DNA of 64,000 bases from Microbacterium oxydans (GTDB lineage Bacteria; Actinomycetota; Actinomycetes; Actinomycetales; Microbacteriaceae). The stretch covers positions 1 to 64,000 of the forward strand of contig NZ_JYIV01000028.1 of the NCBI RefSeq assembly GCF_000956405.1, in the 5' to 3' direction. The position numbers were made by a program, and so were the translations under genes. This document shows positions 16,821-25,432 of the stretch, piece after piece (positions within the stretch are counted from its first letter, which is position 1; every line of letters begins with the position of its first letter). The notes below the pieces were generated by a model. The model was not told where the DNA came from and did not search any database. It worked only from the letters and a program-made list of their open reading frames with translations.

Positions 16821-18023
16821 ATGACCATGACCACCGTCACCACCACCGCCGAGGAACGTGAGGCGATCATCGGCGCCGTCCGCGAATTCGCCGAGACCGA
16901 GCTCGCGCCCTACGCCGCGGAGCGCGACGAGAAGCACCTGTTCCCCCGGGAGTCGCTGAACCGCGCGGGAGAGCTCGGACTCGGCGGCATCTACGTCGAC
17001 GAGGAGTTCGGGGGCAGTGGCCTCAGCCGGCTCGACACCGTCGCCATCTTCGAGGAGCTCGCGAAGGGCGACCCGGCGGTCGCGGCGTACATCTCCATCC
17101 ACAACATGGTCGTGTGGATGATCGACACCTACGGCGATGACAGCCAGCGCTCGACGTGGCTGCCCCGGCTGACCGCGATGTCGGACTTCGGCGGCTACTG
17201 CCTCACCGAGCCGGGAGTGGGGTCGGATGCCGCGAACGTCGCGACCAGTGCGGTCCGCGACGGTGACGACTACGTGCTCACGGGCGTGAAGCAGTTCATC
17301 TCCGGGGCGGGCGAGGCCGCCGTGTACGTCGTGATGGCGCGCACGGGCGAGCCGGGAGCACGCGGAATCAGTGCGTTCCTCGTGCCAGGAGACTCCGAAT
17401 CCCTCAGCTTCGGTGCACCGGAGAAGAAGATGGGCTGGCATGCGCAGCCCACCCGTCAGGTGATCCTCGACGGCGTCCGGGTCCCGGCATCCGCCATGCT
17501 CGGCGACGAGGGACGCGGGTTCGCGATCGCGATGTCGGCGCTCAACGGCGGTCGCCTCAACATCGCGGCGTGCTCGCTGGGCGGCGCGCAGTGGGCGCTC
17601 GACAAGGCCGTGCAGTACGTGCACGAGCGGATGGCCTTCGGCGAGCCGCTGGCCGAGAAGCAGTCGATCCTGTTCGCGATCGCCGACATGCGCACCGACC
17701 TGCACGCCGCGCGTCTGATGGTCCGCGACGGAGCGCTGGCCGTCGACGAGCACGCGCCCGACGCCACGATGCGCTGCGCGATGGCCAAACGGTTCGCGAC
17801 CGACGCCGGCTTCGACGTCGCCAACCGGGCCCTGCAGCTGCACGGTGGCTACGGATACCTGCAGGATTACGGGATCGAGAAGGTGGTCCGTGACCTGCGG
17901 GTGCATCAGATCCTGGAGGGCACGAACGAGATCATGCGCCTGATCGTCGGGCGCGAGATCCTGCGACCGGCCGGGTCGGCATCCCTCCAGCGCGGCGCAG
18001 ACCAGACTCGGAGCGCATCATGA
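16821..18023 (+). CDS. Acyl-CoA dehydrogenase (probable isobutyryl-CoA dehydrogenase)
   Basis: This is a 400-residue FAD-dependent acyl-CoA dehydrogenase that passes electrons to ETF. Signatures include YCLTEPGVGSDAANV (about residues 130-144), the FAD-binding ALQLHGGYGYL and the catalytic Glu in QILEGTNEIMRLIVGR near residue 370. Its position between mmsA and mmsB points to oxidation of isobutyryl-CoA to methacrylyl-CoA. The ATG at 16821 is preceded by AAGGAAAAG. Its stop overlaps the mmsB start as ATGA. Confidence 0.92.
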   Translation: MTMTTVTTTAEEREAIIGAVREFAETELAPYAAERDEKHLFPRESLNRAGELGLGGIYVDEEFGGSGLSRLDTVAIFEELAKGDPAVAAYISIHNMVVWMIDTYGDDSQRSTWLPRLTAMSDFGGYCLTEPGVGSDAANVATSAVRDGDDYVLTGVKQFISGAGEAAVYVVMARTGEPGARGISAFLVPGDSESLSFGAPEKKMGWHAQPTRQVILDGVRVPASAMLGDEGRGFAIAMSALNGGRLNIAACSLGGAQWALDKAVQYVHERMAFGEPLAEKQSILFAIADMRTDLHAARLMVRDGALAVDEHAPDATMRCAMAKRFATDAGFDVANRALQLHGGYGYLQDYGIEKVVRDLRVHQILEGTNEIMRLIVGREILRPAGSASLQRGADQTRSAS

Positions 18024-18925
18024 CCGTGTCTTCGTCGAAAGCGGTCGTGGCTTTCCTCGGGCTCGGGCACATGGGACAGCCGATGGCGAAGAACCTCGTC
18101 GCTGCCGGTCATGAGGTGCACGGCTTCGACCTGGTTCCGGCGGCGGTCGAGGCAGCACGGGCGGTCGGCATCGCGGTGGCGGCGAGCGGGGCGGAGGCCG
18201 TGGCGGACGCGGATGTCGTCATCACGATGTTCCCCGCGGGAAAGCACGTGATCGAGGCGTATCGCACCGAGCTGCTCGCGGCGGCACGGCCGGGCACGCT
18301 CTTCATCGAGTCGTCCACCATCGCCGTCGATGAGGCCCGCGCCGCGCACGCCCTGGCCCTCGCTGCCGGACACCGCAACGTCGATGCCCCAGTGTCAGGG
18401 GGAGTGGTCGGCGCGGAGAACGGCACTCTCGCGTTCATGGTGGGCGGGTCGGACGAGGACTTCGCCGCGGCGCTTCCGTTGCTGGAGGTCATGGGCAAGC
18501 GCATCGTGCACTGCGGCGGATCAGGGCTCGGACAGGCGGCCAAGGTCTGCAACAACATGGTGCTCGCGGTCTCGCAGATCGCCGTCGCGGAAGCGTTCGT
18601 GCTGGGGGAGCGGCTCGGGCTCGAGCACCAGGCGCTGTTCGATGTCGTGTCCCAGGCGTCGGGGCAGTGCTGGTCGATCACGACGAACTGCCCCGTGCCC
18701 GGACCGGTGCCCACCAGCCCGGCGAACCGTGACTACCAGCCCGGCTTCGCGGGGGCGCTCATGGCCAAAGACCTCGGGCTCGCCCTGCAGGCGATCGAGC
18801 AGACGTCGACGGATGCACGGATGGGCCGGCTCGCCCAGGAGATCTACGCGACGTTCGCTGCCGGCGACGGGGCGGGCCGAGACTTCTCGGGCATCATCAC
18901 CGACATCCGCGACGACCGCGTGTGA
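18020..18925 (+). CDS. mmsB: 3-hydroxyisobutyrate dehydrogenase
   Basis: This 301-residue NAD-dependent beta-hydroxyacid dehydrogenase oxidises 3-hydroxyisobutyrate to methylmalonate semialdehyde, the substrate of MmsA. It shows the dinucleotide-binding [15 protein letters not shown] (about residues 13-27), the substrate loop [16 protein letters not shown] and the catalytic Lys in [10 protein letters not shown] (about residue 176). It overlaps the preceding acyl-CoA dehydrogenase gene by 4 bp. A palindromic repeat starts 9 bp after its stop, before the enoyl-CoA hydratase. Confidence 0.94.
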   Translation: MTVSSSKAVVAFLGLGHMGQPMAKNLVAAGHEVHGFDLVPAAVEAARAVGIAVAASGAEAVADADVVITMFPAGKHVIEAYRTELLAAARPGTLFIESSTIAVDEARAAHALALAAGHRNVDAPVSGGVVGAENGTLAFMVGGSDEDFAAALPLLEVMGKRIVHCGGSGLGQAAKVCNNMVLAVSQIAVAEAFVLGERLGLEHQALFDVVSQASGQCWSITTNCPVPGPVPTSPANRDYQPGFAGALMAKDLGLALQAIEQTSTDARMGRLAQEIYATFAAGDGAGRDFSGIITDIRDDRV

Positions 18926-18934
18926 TGGCGGCCG

Positions 18935-18992
18935 TTCGAATCGCGCGAATGGTTCCATCGGGCGCGTGAAGCCACCATTTGCGCGATTGGAA
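18935..18992. repeat. Intergenic palindrome, copy 4 of 7 (between mmsB and ech)
   Basis: TTCGAATCGCGCGAATGG (18935-18952) pairs with 18975-18992, with a G/T position (GAATGG against CCATTT) and a C-to-G change in the outer right arm (TTGGAA instead of TTCGAA). It lies between two genes of the same pathway, so it may lower or stabilise part of the message. Confidence 0.88.
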
Positions 18993-19034
18993 CGCAGGCG
19001 TGAAGGTGGAACGAACCACGACGGAGAGGGCGAC

Positions 19035-19811
19035 ATGACCGAGTACGAGACGATCCTGGTCGAGCAGCGCGGACGGGTGGGGTGGATCACCCTGAACCGG
19101 CCGGAGGCGCTGAACGCGTTGAACAGCCGACTCGCCGAGGAGGTGACCGCCGCGGCGCTGGCGTTCGATGCGGACGAGGGTGTCGGCGCGATCGTGCTCA
19201 CCGGATCGGAGAAGGCGTTCGCCGCCGGAGCCGACATCAAGGAGATGGAGGGCATGACGGCGGCGCAGATGCTCGAGACCGACCACTTCGGTGTCTGGCA
19301 TGAGTTCGCCGCGGTGCGCACTCCCGTGATCGCGGCCGTCTCCGGATTCGCCCTGGGCGGCGGGTGCGAGCTGGCGATGATGTGCGACATCATCCTCGCG
19401 GCCGACAACGCCACGTTCGGGCAGCCCGAGATCAACCTCGGTGTGATCCCCGGCATGGGCGGCACGCAGCGTCTCATCCGCGCAGTCGGGTACTACAAGG
19501 CGGCCGAGCTCGTGCTCTCCGGACGCTTCATGGGGGCGGAGGAGGCTGAGCGCTCCGGCCTCGTGTCCCGCGTCGTGCCGACCGCCGACCTCCTCGCCGA
19601 GGCGACGAAGCTGGCCGACACGATCGCCTCCAAGTCGCTGCCCTCGGTCTATGCCGCGAAGGCCGCGCTCGACGCGGCGATGGAGACGACCCTTGCCGAA
19701 GGCCTCGCGCATGAGAAGCAGGCCTTCGCCGCGCTGTTCGACACCGCGGATCAGAAGGAGGGCATGTCGGCCTTCCGCGAGAAGCGGTCACCGGACTTCC
19801 AGAACCGCTAG
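19035..19811 (+). CDS. Enoyl-CoA hydratase
   Basis: This is a 258-residue crotonase-fold hydratase. The oxyanion hole is at [11 protein letters not shown] and GGGCELAM, and both catalytic Glu residues are present: CELAMMCD (about residue 116) and [15 protein letters not shown] (about 136). It is therefore a true hydratase rather than an isomerase. By context it hydrates methacrylyl-CoA to 3-hydroxyisobutyryl-CoA. The matching 3-hydroxyisobutyryl-CoA hydrolase is not in the window. The ATG at 19035 follows GGAGAGGGCGAC. A hairpin lies 30 bp beyond the stop. Confidence 0.93.
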   Translation: MTEYETILVEQRGRVGWITLNRPEALNALNSRLAEEVTAAALAFDADEGVGAIVLTGSEKAFAAGADIKEMEGMTAAQMLETDHFGVWHEFAAVRTPVIAAVSGFALGGGCELAMMCDIILAADNATFGQPEINLGVIPGMGGTQRLIRAVGYYKAAELVLSGRFMGAEEAERSGLVSRVVPTADLLAEATKLADTIASKSLPSVYAAKAALDAAMETTLAEGLAHEKQAFAALFDTADQKEGMSAFREKRSPDFQNR

Positions 19812-19841
19812 CTGCTCGTGAACGACTTCGCAGGAACGAGG

Positions 19842-19867
19842 GCAGGACGCCGGAGGCGGCGTCCTGC
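19842..19867. terminator. Bidirectional hairpin after the valine cluster
   Basis: GCAGGACGCC (19842-19851) pairs with GGCGTCCTGC (19858-19867) around a 6-nt loop, between the enoyl-CoA hydratase gene and the converging DUF1905 gene. Confidence 0.7.
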
Positions 19868-19907
19868 GCGGTGCCGGATGAGCGGTCGTGCGGAGTCGGT
19901 CACACCC

Positions 19908-20351
19908 TCAGCTGCGGAGTGCGTCGACGATCTTCGCGATCCGGCGTTCGCGGGTGGCCTCCTGCTTCGCCTCGGCCACACTTCGCGCGTGCTCCTTGCG
20001 CACCGAGTACGAGAGCGCGTCGAAGGCGGAGCGCAGCGCCGGGTCGGCATCGAGCACGGCGGCGAGCTCGGGTGGAACGTCGACCGTGCGCTCGGCCGAA
20101 TCGACCCGGATCACGGCGTCGATCTCCTGGCCGATGTCGAGCCCGAGGTCGGCGCGCACGGCCTTGCTGAAGCCGATCATGTTCTCGCTGCCCATGCGCG
20201 CCAGCCTCAGCCGCGCGGTGCGTCCGCCGATCGTCACGGCCACGGGGAACGCCTTGCCTGCGCCGAGGGATGCGACCTGGTCATCCGTGAGCAGGATCGC
20301 CGCAGCGGGGCCGCGGCCGGTGAGGACGGTGTGCAGGCGCAGTTCGCTCAT
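19908..20351 (-). CDS. DUF1905 / YdeI-OmdA domain protein
   Basis: This 147-residue protein has an N-terminal DUF1905 domain (PF08922, about residues 1-85, LHTVLTGRGPAAAILLTDDQ) followed by a YdeI/OmpD-associated region (PF13376) with the typical VPPELAAVLDADPALRSAFD and a basic helix KQEATRERRIAKIVDALRS. Family members are linked to stress and peptide resistance but have no defined reaction. It is the third gene of a MarR-led operon and overlaps the SRPBCC gene by 4 bp (ATGA). Confidence 0.87.
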   Translation of the reverse strand: MSELRLHTVLTGRGPAAAILLTDDQVASLGAGKAFPVAVTIGGRTARLRLARMGSENMIGFSKAVRADLGLDIGQEIDAVIRVDSAERTVDVPPELAAVLDADPALRSAFDALSYSVRKEHARSVAEAKQEATRERRIAKIVDALRS

Positions 20352-20818
20352 GCCGAAAGAGTACGCCCGGGCTCCCCGAATTCGGCGGCGAGAATCGCGT
20401 TGCGCTCCGAGATCAGGCGGCGCATGTACCTGCCGAGGATCAGCGCATCGACCAGACGTCCGAGCGGGCCGAACGGCGAGCGGAACGTCACGGTGTCGCG
20501 CATGAGCGTGCCGTCCGGATGCGCGTCGAACCGATGCTCGTGCAGGAAGGCGGCGAAGGGGCCGGCGATCTGCCGATCCGAGAAGCCGTGCGGCGGATCG
20601 ATGTCGAACACGATCGAGCGCAGTCGAAACGGGATGCCGAAGTGGCGTGCCCGCCAGGTCGCTGTGGTCCCCTCGGTGAACACGCCGCCGGCCGGTGCTT
20701 CGAGCATCGTCTCGTCGAATCGGGCCATGCTCTTCACGTGCAGGTCGGGATCGAGCGAGGCGGCGAACACCTCGGCGGGCGTCGCACCGATGACCGTCTC
20801 GAGCGCGAACCGCACCAT
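20348..20818 (-). CDS. SRPBCC-family protein (polyketide cyclase/coenzyme Q-binding type)
   Basis: This 156-residue START-like protein begins MVRFALETVIGATPAEVFAA, shows the FRSPFGPLGRLVDALILGRYM C-terminal helix typical of the SRPBCC superfamily, and has no obvious catalytic residues. It probably binds a hydrophobic ligand. It sits between a MarR regulator (1-bp gap) and a YdeI-like gene (4-bp overlap). A longer frame reaching 20914 would overlap marR by about 95 bp and is not preferred. Confidence 0.85.
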   Translation of the reverse strand: MVRFALETVIGATPAEVFAASLDPDLHVKSMARFDETMLEAPAGGVFTEGTTATWRARHFGIPFRLRSIVFDIDPPHGFSDRQIAGPFAAFLHEHRFDAHPDGTLMRDTVTFRSPFGPLGRLVDALILGRYMRRLISERNAILAAEFGEPGRTLSA

Positions 20819-20819
20819 G

Positions 20820-21356
20820 TCAGAGAGCCTCGGGCTGCGGACGGGGGTCGGCGAAGTCTCCCGCGTCCTTGCGCAGTCTGGCGACGATCGCGACCAGCTC
20901 TGCGGCATCGTCACGGCTCAGGCCGGGTTCGGCGAACACATCGGCGTTGAGGGCGCGGGTGGCACGTTCCACGAGCTCCCGACCGGATTCGGTCAGCACG
21001 AGGAGTGCGGCGCGTCCGTCGTGCGGGTGCGGCTCACGCGCGATCAGACCATCGCGGACCAGACGCTCGGCCGTGCTCGTGACCGTGGTCGGGTGCACCT
21101 GCAGGCGGGCGACCACGCTCGACAGCGGAAGGCTGCCTGCGCGGCTGAACGCCAGCAATCGCAGCACCTCGTAGCGGGCGAAGCTCAGCGCGAACGGCTT
21201 GAGCGCCGCGTCGACGCGTGCGAGCAGCAGCTGCTGTGCTCGCATCACCGAGGTGACCAGGGCCATGCCGTCGGCGGCCTCCGTCCAGCCGTGCGCGAGC
21301 CACTGCCGCTTCGCCTCGGCGAGCGGGTCGATGGGGAGCGGGCGGGGTCGGGCCAT
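20820..21356 (-). CDS. MarR-family transcription regulator
   Basis: This is a 178-residue winged-helix regulator. The recognition region is SLPLSSVVARLQVHPTTVTS (about residues 73-92), followed by the wing DGLIAREPHPHDGRAALLVLTE. It leads the marR-SRPBCC-YdeI operon and is divergent from etfBA. A TACCGT -10 box (21368-21363) ends six bases before the ATG, so the message is probably leaderless. Confidence 0.9.
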   Translation of the reverse strand: MARPRPLPIDPLAEAKRQWLAHGWTEAADGMALVTSVMRAQQLLLARVDAALKPFALSFARYEVLRLLAFSRAGSLPLSSVVARLQVHPTTVTSTAERLVRDGLIAREPHPHDGRAALLVLTESGRELVERATRALNADVFAEPGLSRDDAAELVAIVARLRKDAGDFADPRPQPEAL

Positions 21357-21445
21357 CTCTCTACGGTAGTGGCGCGAGGTCGGGGTGCGGTCACGGCGCG
21401 CGACGCACCCGATGTCGGTGAGCCTGACTCTCAGTCGCAGGTGGG

Positions 21446-21472
21446 TTGGAACTCAGTATCGCGGTCTAGAAT
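21446..21472 (+). promoter_or_regulatory. Probable etfBA promoter
   Basis: TTGGAA (21446-21451) and TAGAAT (21467-21472) are spaced by 15 bp and lie 24 bp before the etfB ATG, which has GAGGAG 6 bp upstream. The -10 box is near consensus; the spacing is short. Confidence 0.5.
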
Positions 21473-21496
21473 TGCAGCAGTCGTGAGGAGCAATCG

Positions 21497-22273
21497 ATGA
21501 AGATCTTCGTCCTGGTCAAAGAGGTGCCGGACACCTATGGCGATCGCAAGCTGAATCTCGAGACCGGACTCGCCGATCGTGCGGCGGGCGACGTCGTGCT
21601 CGACGAGATCACCGAGCGGGCCCTCGAGGTCGCGCTCAGCTATGCCGACAAGAACGACGGCACCGAGGTGGTGGCCGTCTCCATGGCCCCGGAGAGCTCC
21701 ACCGCGTCGGTGCGCAGGGCTCTCGCGATCGGTGCCGGATCTGCCGTCCACATCGCCGACGAGCAGCTCGCCGGCGCCGACCTCGGACTCACGGCCGAGG
21801 TGCTGGCCGCCGCCATCCGCCGCGGCGCCCCCGACCTCGTCATCACCGGCAACCTGTCGACGGACGGCTCCGGCGGTGTGATCCCCGCCATGCTCGCCGA
21901 GCACCTCGGCTTCGCCCAGGCCACCGCGCTCACCTCTGTCGAGATCACCCCGGACGGCGTCTCCGGAGTCCGAGGCGCAGACGCCGGGAGCCAGCCGGTC
22001 TCGGCGCCGTTGCCCGCCGTGATCTCCATCACCGAGGCGCTCCCCGACGCACGGTTCCCCAACTTCAAGGGCATCATGGCGGCGAAGAAGAAGCCGCTCG
22101 AGGTGCTGTCGCTCGCCGACCTCGACGTCTCGGCCGATCCCTCCGTCGCCCCGCGCACCATCATGACCTCGGTGTCGGAGAAGCCCCCGCGCGCGGCGGG
22201 AGTGAAGATCATCGACGAGGGCGACGCCGCCGACAAGCTCGTCGACTACCTCGTGCAGAACAGGCTGGTGTGA
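21497..22273 (+). CDS. etfB: Electron transfer flavoprotein beta subunit
   Basis: This 258-residue ETF beta chain binds AMP and, with EtfA, takes electrons from acyl-CoA dehydrogenases and related flavoenzymes. It begins [19 protein letters not shown], has the [20 protein letters not shown] segment, and carries the ETF-beta signature around [20 protein letters not shown] with the AAKKKP loop. It is separated from etfA by one base. The four-gene run etfB-etfA-cytochrome-ASCH is co-oriented with gaps of 1-4 bp. Confidence 0.96.
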   Translation: MKIFVLVKEVPDTYGDRKLNLETGLADRAAGDVVLDEITERALEVALSYADKNDGTEVVAVSMAPESSTASVRRALAIGAGSAVHIADEQLAGADLGLTAEVLAAAIRRGAPDLVITGNLSTDGSGGVIPAMLAEHLGFAQATALTSVEITPDGVSGVRGADAGSQPVSAPLPAVISITEALPDARFPNFKGIMAAKKKPLEVLSLADLDVSADPSVAPRTIMTSVSEKPPRAAGVKIIDEGDAADKLVDYLVQNRLV

Positions 22274-22274
22274 G

Positions 22275-23246
22275 ATGACCACTTCCGAGAACCCGATCCT
22301 CGTCCTCGTCGACATCGATCCCTCCGGCTACGTCGCCACCAGCACGGCAGCCCTCATCGGTGCCGCCTCCACGATCGGCTCGCCCGTGGCCCTGATCGTC
22401 GGCGGCAGCCCTGCGGCCGTGGACCAGGCGGCGGCAGCAGGGGCCTCCGTCGTGCTGACCGCAGACGGGGATCCCTCCGCGCTCACGGTTCCGATCGTCG
22501 ATGCGCTGCAGGCCGCCGCCGCCCAGGTGCGACCCGATGCCGTGCTCATCTCGAACTCGATCTCCGGGCGCGATGTCGCCGGACGCTTCGCGGTGCGCAC
22601 GAAGAGCGCGCTGTCGGTCGATGCGGTCGGTGTCTCGCGCGATGACGAGGGCGTCGTGGCCCATCACTCGGTCTACGGCGGGGCGTATCTGGTCGATTCG
22701 GCTCCCACGTTCGGAACCCCGGTGATCACGCTGCGTCAGGGCGCGGTCGACGCCCGCGCCGAGGCCGTCGCGTCACACTCGGTCGAGGTGCTCGACGTCA
22801 CTCCGTCCGGGGCCGTCGCGGCCACGGCGGGACAGGTGGAAGCCGTCGAGGTCGCCTCTTCGCGCCCCGAGCTGCGGGGAGCCACGAAGGTGGTCTCCGG
22901 CGGTCGTGGTCTCGCGTCGAAGGAGAAGTTCGTGCTCGTCGAAGAGCTCGCCGATGCGCTCGGCGCGGCTGTCGGAGCCTCGCGCGCCGCCGTCGACGCC
23001 GGTTACATCCCGCAGTCGCATCAGGTCGGCCAGACCGGCGTCTCGGTGTCGCCGCAGCTGTATGTCGCTCTCGGCATATCGGGCGCGATCCAGCACCGTG
23101 CCGGTATGCAGACATCGAAGAACATCGTCGCCATCAACAAGGACGCGGATGCGCCGATCTTCGACGTCGCGGACTTCGGCATCGTCGGCGATGTGTTCGC
23201 CGTGGTGCCGCAGGTGATCGCGGCGCTCGAGGCGCGGAAGAAGTAG
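22275..23246 (+). CDS. etfA: Electron transfer flavoprotein alpha subunit
   Basis: This 323-residue ETF alpha chain carries the FAD. The C-terminal FAD domain is unmistakable: [14 protein letters not shown] (about residues 196-209), [36 protein letters not shown] and the final signature [19 protein letters not shown]. The N-terminal half is the less conserved Rossmann-like domain. It partners EtfB and is followed after only 2 bp by an unusual b-type cytochrome gene, suggesting a physical electron route to the membrane. Confidence 0.96.
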   Translation: MTTSENPILVLVDIDPSGYVATSTAALIGAASTIGSPVALIVGGSPAAVDQAAAAGASVVLTADGDPSALTVPIVDALQAAAAQVRPDAVLISNSISGRDVAGRFAVRTKSALSVDAVGVSRDDEGVVAHHSVYGGAYLVDSAPTFGTPVITLRQGAVDARAEAVASHSVEVLDVTPSGAVAATAGQVEAVEVASSRPELRGATKVVSGGRGLASKEKFVLVEELADALGAAVGASRAAVDAGYIPQSHQVGQTGVSVSPQLYVALGISGAIQHRAGMQTSKNIVAINKDADAPIFDVADFGIVGDVFAVVPQVIAALEARKK

Positions 23247-23248
23247 TC

Positions 23249-24937
23249 ATGGCGACGCGGATGCTGCGACGCGGTCTGCCGCGCGTGCCGGGGGGAGACC
23301 CCTGGCCTCCTGCCGATGCGGTGGCCGCGGATGCCGCGGTGGAGGATCGGGCGGGGGAAGCCGGCGCGGTGCCGGTCGAGCCCACGGCTTCGGAGGCCGC
23401 GGTGCCCGTCGAGCACGACGGCGCCGCTGGCTCGGCACCGTCCGCTCCCGCAGCGGCGGCTTCGACAGCGTCCGCTGCTGCAGCGGCCGGTGGAGCACCG
23501 TCGATCCGTCGCGGCCTGCCGCGTGTGCCGGGCGGGGAGCCCTGGCCGCCGTCGACGACCGCTGCCGCTCCTCTCGCCCAGGTGCCCGAACCCGCCGCCG
23601 CCGCGGCCGCTCCCTCCCCGGAGGCAGCGGCGTCAGCCCCCGCGCCGGCTGCGTCGGCCTCCGTGCCGACCGCCGCGGCAGGAACCTCTGCCGCCGCCGC
23701 CGTTGCCGTAGCCGCGGCCGCCGGTGCCGGTGTGCGACGCGGTCTGCCTCGCGTCGTCGGCGGAGACCCGTGGCCGCCGGCAGAGACCGTTCCTCTTTCT
23801 TCGGCCGCTCCGTCCGAGCCTGTCGCTGCTGCCGAGCCTGTCGCCGCTGCCGAGCCTGTCGCATCCGAGCCCGTGGCATCGGGCACCGTCGCTCCCGTCT
23901 CTGCTGCCGCAGCTCGGGTCGTCGCCGCCGGATCGTCGCCCGTGCTCGCCGACGTCTCGACCCCGCTCCCGTGGACGCAGACCGTGTGGAACGGGCGAGC
24001 GCCCCGACACCTCGACCCGATGCCCGCCCCGACGACCGCCCGTCCCCGTCCGACCTGGACTCAGGCGATCGGCGTGTTGTTCGGAGCAGCTGCGCTCGGG
24101 GTGCTCGCCGGAGCCGCCATCGCGTTCGTGCGCGCCCTGCTGAGCTTCCCGTTCATGCAGGACTTCCTGGCCGCTTTCCCCGGAGAGTACGAACCGGCGG
24201 TCGCTGTCGAACCGGGGTTCGCGCCATGGGTCGGATGGCAGCACTTCTTCAACATGTTCCTGATGGTGCTGATCATCCGTTCGGGGTTGCAGGTGCGCAC
24301 CGAGAAGCGCCCGACCGTCTTCTGGACTCCCCGCAACAACGCCAAGGGCAAGATCAGTCTCAACCTGTGGTTCCACCAGTCGCTCGACATCCTGTGGCTC
24401 GTCAACGGCGTGATCTTCGTGGTGCTGCTGTTCGCCACAGGGCACTGGGTGCGCATCGTGCCGACGAGCTGGGAGGTGTTCCCGAACGCCCTGTCGGCGG
24501 CACTGCAGTACATCTCGTTCGACTGGCCGCACGAGAACGGCTGGAACAACTACAACAGCCTGCAGCAGCTCGCCTACTTCGCCACCGTGTTCATCGCGGC
24601 GCCGCTCGCCGCGATCACCGGCTTCCGCATGTCGGGGCTGTGGCCGAAGAACGCCGAGAAGCTGTCGAAGGCGTACCCGGTCGAGTGGGCGCGGGCGCTG
24701 CACTTCCCGATCATGCTGTACTTCGTGGCGTTCATCATCGCGCACGTGGCGCTCGTCATGCTGACCGGGTTCCTGCGCAACCTGAACCATATGTTCGCGT
24801 CGCAGGACGCGGTGACGTGGACCGGGTTCTGGGTGTTCATCCTGTCGCTCGTGGTGATCGCCGTCGGATGGGTGGCGGCGCGTCCGCTCGTGCTCGCGCC
24901 GATCGCGAAGGCGTTCGGCAAGGTCTCGGGGCGGTGA
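23249..24937 (+). CDS. Membrane cytochrome b/b6-domain protein with three RGLPR repeats
   Basis: This is a 562-residue protein. Residues 1-265 are a low-complexity Ala/Pro-rich region holding three copies of a 15-residue motif RRGLPRV(P/V)GG(D/E)PWPP at residues 7-21, 87-101 and 163-177. Residues about 272-555 form a six-helix membrane domain related to cytochrome b561/b6-type subunits of thiosulfate reductase and Ni-Fe hydrogenase. Candidate heme-ligand His are in [30 protein letters not shown] and [11 protein letters not shown]. It starts 2 bp after etfA, so it may take electrons from ETF or a partner into the membrane; that role is inference. The N-terminal extension is far longer than in ordinary cytochrome b561 proteins. 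Confidence 0.88.
   Translation: MATRMLRRGLPRVPGGDPWPPADAVAADAAVEDRAGEAGAVPVEPTASEAAVPVEHDGAAGSAPSAPAAAASTASAAAAAGGAPSIRRGLPRVPGGEPWPPSTTAAAPLAQVPEPAAAAAAPSPEAAASAPAPAASASVPTAAAGTSAAAAVAVAAAAGAGVRRGLPRVVGGDPWPPAETVPLSSAAPSEPVAAAEPVAAAEPVASEPVASGTVAPVSAAAARVVAAGSSPVLADVSTPLPWTQTVWNGRAPRHLDPMPAPTTARPRPTWTQAIGVLFGAAALGVLAGAAIAFVRALLSFPFMQDFLAAFPGEYEPAVAVEPGFAPWVGWQHFFNMFLMVLIIRSGLQVRTEKRPTVFWTPRNNAKGKISLNLWFHQSLDILWLVNGVIFVVLLFATGHWVRIVPTSWEVFPNALSAALQYISFDWPHENGWNNYNSLQQLAYFATVFIAAPLAAITGFRMSGLWPKNAEKLSKAYPVEWARALHFPIMLYFVAFIIAHVALVMLTGFLRNLNHMFASQDAVTWTGFWVFILSLVVIAVGWVAARPLVLAPIAKAFGKVSGR
23267..23779 (+). repeat. Three dispersed 45-bp coding repeats (RGLPR motif)
   Basis: The repeats occupy 23267-23311, 23507-23551 and 23735-23779, inside the cytochrome gene. 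Protein identity is almost complete while the DNA differs at third positions, so selection acts on the peptide. The linkers (about 65 and 61 residues) are Ala/Pro/Glu-rich with no conserved sequence. Near 23816-23880 there are also imperfect 18-bp tandem units coding for AEPVAA. Confidence 0.9.
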
Positions 24938-24941
24938 GCAG

Positions 24942-25400
24942 ATGAGCGACGAGGTCATCGCAGAGTACTGGCGCACCGTGCGAGCTGCCCAGCCGCACCT
25001 GCCGGAGTCGCGACCGGAGGCGTGGGGGTTCGGGGCGACGCCCGAGCACGCAGACGAGCTGCTGGCACTCGTGCTCGACGGCATCAAGGTCGGCACCGCG
25101 TCGTCCCTCTGGGACTACGACGCGACCGGCGATCCCCTCCCTGTGGTGGGCGAGCTCAGCATCATCCTGGACGGCACCGGTGCCCCGCGTGCCGTGATCG
25201 AGACCACGGCCATCGACATCGTGCCTTTCGACGAGGTCGACGAGGCGCACGCCTTCGCCGAGGGGGAGGGGGACCGCACCCTGGCGCACTGGCGCGAGGT
25301 GCACGAGCGCTACTGGCGCACCCACTCCGAGAACTCGCGCGGCTATGAACCCGACATGCCGGTGCTGTGCGAACGCTTCCGGCTGGTGTTCCCGGAGTAG
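24942..25400 (+). CDS. ASCH domain-containing protein
   Basis: This 152-residue protein has the ASCH/PUA-like fold (PF04266): PEAWGFGATPEHADELLALV, then GIKVGTASSLWDYD, then IETTAIDIVPFDEVDEAHA and TLAHWREVHERYW. These are the hallmarks of bacterial ASCH proteins. Some family members act on modified nucleosides (amidohydrolase-like); most are uncharacterised RNA- or nucleotide-binding proteins. It begins 4 bp after the cytochrome gene and lies before a thiolase, so co-transcription is likely, but a functional link to ETF is not obvious. Confidence 0.9.
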   Translation: MSDEVIAEYWRTVRAAQPHLPESRPEAWGFGATPEHADELLALVLDGIKVGTASSLWDYDATGDPLPVVGELSIILDGTGAPRAVIETTAIDIVPFDEVDEAHAFAEGEGDRTLAHWREVHERYWRTHSENSRGYEPDMPVLCERFRLVFPE

Positions 25401-25432
25401 CGAGTCCCCTGGGCTGGAGGAGAGGCACGATC

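Noticed and set aside
23816..23880. 18-bp tandem units in the cytochrome head as a mobile minisatellite
   Set aside because: Only about three imperfect units coding for AEPVAA; this is ordinary low-complexity Ala/Pro coding sequence.
23633..25096. A 487-codon minus-strand frame across the cytochrome gene
   Set aside because: It is antisense to the membrane domain and rich in Arg/His; no family resemblance.
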